Shown here piece after piece: positions 1-4,363 of a stretch of DNA of 6,725 nt. Origin of the DNA: Cyanobacteriota bacterium (GTDB taxonomy: Bacteria > Cyanobacteriota > Cyanobacteriia > Leptolyngbyales > Leptolyngbyaceae). The stretch covers positions 1 through 6,725 of the forward strand of contig JAIXVO010000450.1 of NCBI GenBank assembly GCA_027482985.1. Reading direction: 5' to 3'. Each line of letters begins with the position of its first letter. Positions within the stretch are counted from its first letter, which is position 1. The translations under genes were made by a program, and so were the position numbers. The notes beneath the pieces were generated by a model, which was given only the letters and a program-made list of their open reading frames with translations, did no database searches and was not told the origin of the DNA.

Positions 1-607
1 CCTGATCTCGATACTGTTCCACCAGATCCACCATCCGTTCGGCAGCGGCGGCATCCGGGCAGCGGACAATGTTGCTTTCCACCTGGGCTAGCGTCACCGT
101 CGCAGGATCAACCTGGCCTTCGAGATCTTTAATCCGGGTGACATAGCCGACAATTTCGACCCCCGCGATTTGGTGCAGAATTTTTTTGGCGATCGCCCCC
201 GCTGCTACCCGGCCAATGGTTTCCCGCGCCGACGAGCGGCCACCGCCCTGGTAATTGCGAATGCCATACTTCGCGTCGTAGGTAGCATCCGCATGGGAAG
301 GGCGATATTTCACCGCCATTTCGTCATAATCCTGCGATCGTTGATCCTGGTTGCGCACCAAAATCGCGATCGGGGTGCCCAGCGTCTGGCCTTCAAACAC
401 GCCCGAAAGAATCTCGCACTGATCCGCTTCTTTACGCGGTGTGGTGATTTTGCTCTGCCCCGGTCGGCGGCGATCGAGTTCCACCTGAATCTCAGCCGCT
501 GAAATTTCCAGGCGCGGCGGACACCCATCAATCACCACGCCCACCCCGCCGCCATGCGACTCGCCAAAGGTGGTAATGCGAAACAAATGCCCAAATGTGT
601 TGCCCAT
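1..607 (-). CDS. aroC: Chorismate synthase, N-terminal part (cut by left window edge)
   Basis: Chorismate synthase converts 5-enolpyruvylshikimate-3-phosphate (EPSP) to chorismate, the last step of the cytosolic shikimate pathway, using reduced FMN. The minus strand from 607 reads 202 codons without a stop; the family is usually about 360 residues, so the C-terminal half lies outside. The protein begins [20 protein letters not shown], a canonical start. Family signature 1 is at residues 15-30 (GESH with His18) and signature 2 at about 121-139 ([16 protein letters not shown]). The R46-R48 stretch and RPSHAD with His105 match the FMN/EPSP site; His18 and His105 correspond to the two catalytic histidines of the family. 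An upstream ATG on the same strand (638-636) is out of frame. No strong Shine-Dalgarno is seen at normal spacing, which is common in cyanobacteria. The gene is divergent from aroK. Identification is very secure. Confidence 0.97.
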   Translation of the reverse strand, partial: MGNTFGHLFRITTFGESHGGGVGVVIDGCPPRLEISAAEIQVELDRRRPGQSKITTPRKEADQCEILSGVFEGQTLGTPIAILVRNQDQRSQDYDEMAVKYRPSHADATYDAKYGIRNYQGGGRSSARETIGRVAAGAIAKKILHQIAGVEIVGYVTRIKDLEGQVDPATVTLAQVESNIVRCPDAAAAERMVDLVEQYRDQ

Positions 608-659
608 GATCTCGTCTGCAAAGTGTCCTGTTCCTCATGGTACCGACTCTGCTCCCCGG

Positions 660-688
660 ATTAGGACAATTCCATCTGGCCTTATCAA
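660..688 (-). promoter_or_regulatory. Candidate sigma-70-type promoter for aroC
   Basis: On the minus strand a TTGATA box (plus 683-688, 5 of 6 to the -35 consensus) is separated by exactly 17 nt from CCTAAT (plus 660-665, 4 of 6 to the -10 consensus). Transcription would start near 653 and give a leader of about 45 nt before the aroC ATG. A run of seven A on the plus strand (687-693, so T on the minus strand) overlaps the -35 box and its upstream edge. This is pattern matching only. Confidence 0.4.
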
Positions 689-755
689 AAAAACAACACC
701 TGTGAGGTGCCGCGATCGCCTATGCTGGATCGCTGATTGACCGTGATGAAGCAGG

Positions 756-1385
756 ATGAATGCGGCTGTGACCACCGATTTGAACGCCCAACTAAAGGGC
801 TTGAATGTGTATCTAATTGGCCTCATGGGAGTGGGCAAAACCGCTGTCGGGCAAGTGTTAGCCCCCCAGTTAGGCTATCGCTTCTTTGATACCGATGCCA
901 TGATTGAACAGTTAACCGGACAGGCCATCAGTGCGCTGTTTGCCGAATTGGGGGAAGCCGGCTTCCGCGATCTGGAAACCCAGGTGCTCGCCGAACTATC
1001 GCCCTATACCCGCTTGGCGATCGCCACTGGGGGCGGCATCATTACCCGCCAAATGAACTGGAGCTATCTGCGGCAAGGTCTGATCGTGTGGCTGGATGTG
1101 CCCGTAGCCGAACTCTGTACCCGACTCCAATCCGACACCACGCGCCCCTTACTGCAAGATGGGAATTTAGCCGATCGCTTAGAGACCTTACTGGCACAAC
1201 GGCGATCGCTTTACGCTCAAGCTGATCTGCACATCTCGGCGGGCGGGGGAGCGACACCCGAGCAAATTGCCAGTCAGATTCTGAGCCGCATCCCAACTGT
1301 ATTGAAACCTGCGATCGCGCCGCCGGATGACGATTCCACCTACGGTCACGCGCCGGATGACGAACCCGATCACCCACCAGGTTGA
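756..1385 (+). CDS. aroK: Shikimate kinase
   Basis: Shikimate kinase phosphorylates shikimate at the 3-hydroxyl with ATP, step 5 of the shikimate pathway, in the cytosol. The 209-residue product has the P-loop GLMGVGKT at 22-29, DTD at 45-47 (Mg/shikimate site), FRxxE at 70-74 (shikimate-binding Arg71), the glycine triplet GGG at 92-94, the lid arginine in RPLL at 130, and RRSLY at 149-153. The kinase core ends near residue 180, as expected for a family of about 170-190 residues. The last 25 to 30 residues are an acidic, proline-rich, probably disordered tail. The ATG at 756 directly follows GCAGG; it adds about 14 residues before the usual start of the first beta-strand, so an internal GTG (768) or TTG (780 or 801) start cannot be excluded. 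It is divergent from aroC across 148 bp. TATGCT at 721-726 could be a -10 box, but no good -35 is visible. Confidence 0.96.
   Translation: MNAAVTTDLNAQLKGLNVYLIGLMGVGKTAVGQVLAPQLGYRFFDTDAMIEQLTGQAISALFAELGEAGFRDLETQVLAELSPYTRLAIATGGGIITRQMNWSYLRQGLIVWLDVPVAELCTRLQSDTTRPLLQDGNLADRLETLLAQRRSLYAQADLHISAGGGATPEQIASQILSRIPTVLKPAIAPPDDDSTYGHAPDDEPDHPPG
1321..1363 (+). repeat. Direct repeat in the aroK tail
   Basis: The 13-mer CGCCGGATGACGA occurs at 1321-1333 and again at 1351-1363, exactly 30 nt (10 codons) apart and in the same reading frame. Both copies encode Pro-Asp-Asp within the acidic C-terminal tail. This suggests the tail grew by a small in-frame duplication that has since diverged. Confidence 0.75.
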
Positions 1386-1387
1386 CC

Positions 1388-1403
1388 GTTCATTAGAATG
1401 AAC
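1388..1403. repeat. Small inverted repeat after aroK
   Basis: GTTCATT (1388-1394) and AATGAAC (1397-1403) form a perfect 7-bp stem with a 2-nt centre, starting 3 nt after the aroK stop codon. The stem is AT-rich with a very tight loop and no T-tract follows, so it is not a convincing intrinsic terminator. It could be a protein-binding site or chance. The rest of the 1386-1508 gap shows only a weak TATTCT (1444-1449) as a possible priA -10 box. Confidence 0.45.
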
Positions 1404-1508
1404 AGACTGCTGAATTGGGGCAGACAAACTAATCGTTTCCGTGTATTCTGTCTATCAGGGTGCCGTTGAAGCCAGGCTGAACATTTTATTTGCAGGTTGA
1501 TCGAGGCC

Positions 1509-4148
1509 ATGTTGCTGGAGCCAGACGAGTTAGGGACATCGACTAGCCCCATGCCTACCCTCCCGCCAGCGGCGATCGCCGGGGGTTGGGTGGAAGTGCT
1601 GGTGGACTGTCCCGGTGCCCAGGGTGTTTTCACCTACGGGGTTCCGGCAGGGCTGTCCGTGGCGGCGGGGGATATTGTGAGTGTGCCGTTTGGGGCACAG
1701 CAGGTGGGGGGCGTGGTGATCCAGCCCGTCGATCGCCTGCCGCCAGAGGTGACTGCGGCGCAGGTGCGCCCCGTGGAAGCCGTGATTCAACGCAGCTTTT
1801 TTCCCGCGACCTATTGGACGTTGTTGCAGCAGGTCGCCACCTACTATCAAACGCCCCTGATTGCGGTGATTCGGGTCGCGTTGCCCAGCGGGTTATTAGC
1901 GCGATCGCAGCGGCGAGTGCGGTTGCGCCAGGCGGTACCGCCAGCGGCAAGCCTGAATTTGTCCAGTCGCGCCCAAGCCGTTTTAGCAGTACTGCAAGCC
2001 AGTAAGGCGGGCGACTATAGCTGGCAATATGTGCAACGGCAGGTGCAGGGGGCAACGCGGGGGGTGCAGGAATTGGTGCAGGCAGGCTGGGTGGAACAAT
2101 ATCTGGAGCCGCCCAACCCCGTGCGCCCCAAACAACGGCAGGCCGTCACCCTGACCACCCAAACCCACACCGCTACCCCGCTGACCCCCCGCCAGGAAGC
2201 GATCGTGGCACTCCTGCGGCGGCAGGGCGGCGAACTCTGGCTGACAGACTTATTGCAACAGGGGCAAACCAGTACCACTACCCTGAAAACCCTGGAGCAA
2301 AAGGGCTATCTGGTGATGCAACCGCGCGAAGTCTTACGCGCCGAACTATTAACGCCCGTGGGTACCGATACCGCCAAACCCCTGACCGCCGATCAAGCCC
2401 ATGCGGTCACCACCTTACAGAGCGTAACCGGGTTTGCCGAAGTGCTGCTCCATGGCGTGACTGGTTCTGGCAAAACCGAGGTCTACCTGCAAGCGATCGC
2501 CCCCCGCTTGCAACAAGGGCAATCGGCACTGGTGTTAGTCCCCGAAATTGGCCTCACCCCCCAACTCACCGATCGCTTCCGGGCGCGGTTTGGCGATCGC
2601 GTGCGGGTCTACCACAGCGCCCTCTCCGACGGCGAACGCTACGACACCTGGCGGCAACTGTTACAAGCCACCCCCCAAGTCGTCATTGGCACGCGATCGG
2701 CCATCTTTGCCCCCTTCCCCCACCTCGGCCTCATCGTGTTGGATGAAGAACACGACACCAGCTTCAAACAGGAACAACCTGCCCCCTGCTATCATGCTCG
2801 CACCGTCGCCCGCTGGCGCGCCCAACTGGCAGGCTGTCCCCTCGTGCTGGGGTCGGCCACGCCGTCGTTGGAGAGTTGGGTGCGGAGTCGGGGAGGTGAG
2901 GGAGGTGAGGGAGGTGAGGGAGAAAGGAGTCAGGAGTCACGCTTCGACGTGAGCGTTCAGCCGAACGTAGTCAGGAGTCAGGAGTTAGGCATTACCCATT
3001 ACCCATTACCCATCACCCATTACCCATCACCCATTACCCATTACCCATTACCCATTACCCATTACCTCTCCCTCCCCACCCGCGTCCAGTCCCAACCCAT
3101 GCCCGCGATCGCCGTAGTCGATATGCGCCAGGAGTTGCACCAGGGGAATCGATCGCTGTTGAGTCGGTCCTTACAGGCGGCGTTGGCTAGCTTGTCCCAG
3201 ACTGGGGAACAGGCGATTTTGTTTGTGCCGCGCCGGGGGCACAGTACGTTTGTGTCCTGTCGCAGTTGTGGCTATGTAGTGACCTGTCCCCATTGCGATG
3301 TGTCCTTGACCTATCACCAGCCCCAGGCGGATGCGGTGCCGCTGTTACGCTGTCACTACTGCAACTTCTTGCAACCGCAGCCGCCCCACTGTCCCGCCTG
3401 CGAGTCGCCCTATTTCAAACACTTTGGCAGTGGGACGCAACGGGTGATGCAGGAGTTAGAGAATCTCTTCCCAGATTTGCGATCGCTGCGGTTTGATAGT
3501 GATACGACGCGCACGAAGGGGGCGCATCGGGCGTTGCTGGGTCGCTTTGCAGCAGGGGAAGCGCAGGTCCTGATAGGCACCCAAATGCTGACGAAGGGCA
3601 TCGATTTGCCCCAGGTGACGTTGGTGGGGATTGTGGCGGCGGATGGGTTGCTGCATCTGGCGGATTATAGTGCCAGTGAGCGCACGTTTCAGGTGTTAAC
3701 CCAGGTGGCGGGGCGGTGTGGCCGGGGCGATCGCCCCGGCCAGGTGATTTTGCAAACCTACTCGCCGGAAGATCCCGTGATTCAGGCAGTGCAACGCCAG
3801 GATTATGCCGCCTTTGTCGCCACCGAATTAGCTCAACGCGCCGCACTGAACTACCCGCCCCACGGCAGTTTAATCCTGTTCCGGTTAGCCAGTGTGCATC
3901 CGGTAGCCGTACAACAGGCGGCGGAAGGGATTGCGGCTTACCTGGCGACGGTGCTGCCCCCCCCTGTGGAACGCTTAGGTCCCGCTCCGGCTCCGATTTT
4001 GCGGGTGGCGGGGCGCTATCGCTGGCAACTGTTGTTGAAGTTTCCGCCGACAGTTGAGCCCATCCTCCCCCCCGTGGCGGAGTTGCGATCGCGCTGTGCC
4101 AGTACTGTCAGCTTGCTGATTGATCGCGACCCCATTGCCTGCGGTTAA
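1509..4148 (+). CDS. priA: Primosomal replication-restart helicase PriA with repeat-encoded insert
   Basis: PriA is the 3'-to-5' superfamily 2 DNA helicase that recognises stalled or collapsed forks and starts reloading of the replicative helicase. The 879-residue product has the N-terminal 3'-end-binding domain (from WVEVLVDCP near residue 28), a winged helix at about 225-275, Walker A GVTGSGKT at 316-323, Walker B DEEH at 412-415, motif III GSATP at 448-452, motif V GTQMLTKG at 690-697 and motif VI GRCGRG at 735-740. Eight zinc-binding cysteines in four CxxC pairs are all present (584/587, 593/596, 615/618, 628/631). The C-terminal domain runs to a normal end. Residues 462 to about 519 are low-complexity and repeat-encoded, where the family normally has only a few residues. 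The ATG at 1509 was chosen; the frame is also open from a TTG at 1497, which has no spaced ribosome site, and an ATG at 1551 lies closer to the conserved core. Confidence 0.96.
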   Translation: MLLEPDELGTSTSPMPTLPPAAIAGGWVEVLVDCPGAQGVFTYGVPAGLSVAAGDIVSVPFGAQQVGGVVIQPVDRLPPEVTAAQVRPVEAVIQRSFFPATYWTLLQQVATYYQTPLIAVIRVALPSGLLARSQRRVRLRQAVPPAASLNLSSRAQAVLAVLQASKAGDYSWQYVQRQVQGATRGVQELVQAGWVEQYLEPPNPVRPKQRQAVTLTTQTHTATPLTPRQEAIVALLRRQGGELWLTDLLQQGQTSTTTLKTLEQKGYLVMQPREVLRAELLTPVGTDTAKPLTADQAHAVTTLQSVTGFAEVLLHGVTGSGKTEVYLQAIAPRLQQGQSALVLVPEIGLTPQLTDRFRARFGDRVRVYHSALSDGERYDTWRQLLQATPQVVIGTRSAIFAPFPHLGLIVLDEEHDTSFKQEQPAPCYHARTVARWRAQLAGCPLVLGSATPSLESWVRSRGGEGGEGGEGERSQESRFDVSVQPNVVRSQELGITHYPLPITHYPSPITHYPLPITHYLSLPTRVQSQPMPAIAVVDMRQELHQGNRSLLSRSLQAALASLSQTGEQAILFVPRRGHSTFVSCRSCGYVVTCPHCDVSLTYHQPQADAVPLLRCHYCNFLQPQPPHCPACESPYFKHFGSGTQRVMQELENLFPDLRSLRFDSDTTRTKGAHRALLGRFAAGEAQVLIGTQMLTKGIDLPQVTLVGIVAADGLLHLADYSASERTFQVLTQVAGRCGRGDRPGQVILQTYSPEDPVIQAVQRQDYAAFVATELAQRAALNYPPHGSLILFRLASVHPVAVQQAAEGIAAYLATVLPPPVERLGPAPAPILRVAGRYRWQLLLKFPPTVEPILPPVAELRSRCASTVSLLIDRDPIACG
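2892..2918 (+). repeat. 9-nt tandem repeat (3 copies) in priA
   Basis: Three perfect copies of GGAGGTGAG run back to back, followed by a partial GGAG. In the priA frame they encode Gly-Gly-Glu three times (residues 462-470). A unit of three codons can change copy number without disturbing the reading frame. This marks the left edge of the low-complexity insert. Confidence 0.9.
2925..2989 (+). repeat. AGTCAGG heptamer array split by a 29-nt element
   Basis: Heptamer units AGTCAGG lie on both sides of a different sequence. On the left are one full unit (2928-2934) and a partial AGTCA (2935-2939), preceded by AGG. On the right are two full units (2969-2982) and the variant AGTTAGG (2983-2989). 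Removing 2940-2968 plus one AGTCA would restore an unbroken array. The stretch is translated as part of PriA (residues about 473-494). Confidence 0.8.
2940..2968. mobile_element. 29-nt partly palindromic insert, candidate miniature element
   Basis: This segment differs in composition from the heptamers on both sides. It contains the inverted repeat CGTTC (2954-2958) / GAACG (2963-2967) with a 4-nt loop, and a weaker CGCT...AGCG pairing (2940-2943 and 2952-2955, so overlapping the first stem). It is bounded by AGTCA at 2935-2939 and AGTCA at 2969-2973, which reads like a 5-bp target duplication. Because the array itself is repetitive, slippage or recombination could leave the same edges. Small palindromic repeats of this general look are scattered in cyanobacterial genomes; whether this one is multi-copy cannot be seen here. 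Confidence 0.4.
2990..3066 (+). repeat. CATTACC heptanucleotide tandem array (11 copies) in priA
   Basis: Eleven contiguous 7-nt units fill 77 nt: nine CATTACC, and two CATCACC at 3011 and 3025. It matches the style of the short tandemly repeated (STRR) heptamers known from cyanobacterial intergenic regions, but here it is translated. Since three units equal seven codons, it encodes the peptide period Ile-Thr-His-Tyr-Pro-Leu/Ser-Pro four times (residues 495-519, the last copy truncated after Tyr). Confidence 0.92.
3719..3742. repeat. 24-bp perfect palindrome centred on a HIP1 site
   Basis: The arm TGGCCGGGGCGA (3719-3730) is followed immediately by its exact reverse complement (3731-3742), with the HIP1 octamer GCGATCGC at 3727-3734 as the core. 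It lies inside the conserved priA motif VI coding region (GRCGRGDRPGQ, residues 735-745), so the palindrome extends well beyond HIP1 in protein-constrained DNA. Confidence 0.85.
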
Positions 4149-4187
4149 CACGGCTCCTGGCTCCCGTAAATCTACGCCCGTACTGGC

Positions 4188-4227
4188 TCCAGCCCTTCGG
4201 AAATTACGTAATTTCCGAAGGGCTGGA
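4188..4227. terminator. 40-bp perfect palindrome after priA, candidate terminator
   Basis: Two exact 20-nt complementary arms meet at the centre TTAC/GTAA. The outer arm reads TCCAGCCCTTCGG, giving a GC-rich base under an AT-rich tip. It begins 40 nt after the priA stop. On the plus strand it is followed by the T-rich ATTGTTTCTTTAC, which would suit an intrinsic terminator, although the T-run is interrupted. The perfect symmetry would also fit a repeated extragenic palindrome or a dimer-binding site. Confidence 0.55.
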
Positions 4228-4322
4228 ATTGTTTCTTTACAAATGCGTCCGGGCACTTTAGATCTGAGAGTCCGGCTGGATCGCCCAGATTGCACCGACT
4301 CCAGGTATGTGCTGCATCACTT

Positions 4323-4339
4323 TGACCCTGGTTGGGTCA
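4323..4339. promoter_or_regulatory. Inverted repeat TGACCC-N5-GGGTCA, candidate operator or leader hairpin
   Basis: TGACCCTGGTTGGGTCA is a perfect 6-bp inverted repeat with a 5-nt centre, ending 11 nt before the Shine-Dalgarno of the DUF4347 gene. As RNA it would form a hairpin close to the ribosome site; as DNA it looks like a dimeric regulator site. The rest of the 4149-4363 gap holds the 40-bp palindrome, two copies of CTGGCTCC (4157 and 4183) and a TTTACA (4236-4241) that could be a -35 box but lacks a good -10 partner. Confidence 0.35.
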
Positions 4340-4350
4340 TCTACCATTTC

Positions 4351-4355
4351 AGAGG
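4351..4355 (+). promoter_or_regulatory. Shine-Dalgarno for the GTG start at 4364
   Basis: AGAGG lies 8 nt upstream of the GTG at 4364. This decides the start over an in-frame ATG at 4307, which has only a badly spaced AGG before it. Confidence 0.65.
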
Positions 4356-4363
4356 AAATATCT

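Noticed and set aside
170..502. Plus-strand open frame of 110 codons
   Set aside because: It is antisense to aroC, whose protein sequence is strongly conserved here.
687..709. Intrinsic terminator on the minus strand (CACCT-CAC-AGGTG then a T-rich run)
   Set aside because: The stem is only 5 bp, no minus-strand gene lies upstream to be terminated, and the T-run overlaps the better-supported aroC -35 box.
1497..1508. TTG at 1497 as the priA start
   Set aside because: GCAGG touches the TTG with no spacing, and the ATG four codons later is more usual. It would add only four residues.
1630..2055. Minus-strand open frame of 141 codons and the overlapping plus-strand frame at 1586-2005
   Set aside because: Both are other-frame readings of priA with Pro/Arg/Ala-rich, low-information sequence.
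2990..3066. Possible CRISPR array or telomere-like repeat
   Set aside because: The units are contiguous 7-mers with no spacers, and the stretch is translated within priA. It is a simple tandem repeat.
2892..3066. priA as a pseudogene broken by the repeats
   Set aside because: The frame is continuous across all repeats, and every downstream helicase motif and zinc cysteine is intact.
3975..4295. Minus-strand open frame of 106 codons
   Set aside because: It is antisense to the conserved priA C-terminus and extends through the palindrome. There is no recognisable protein and no ribosome site.
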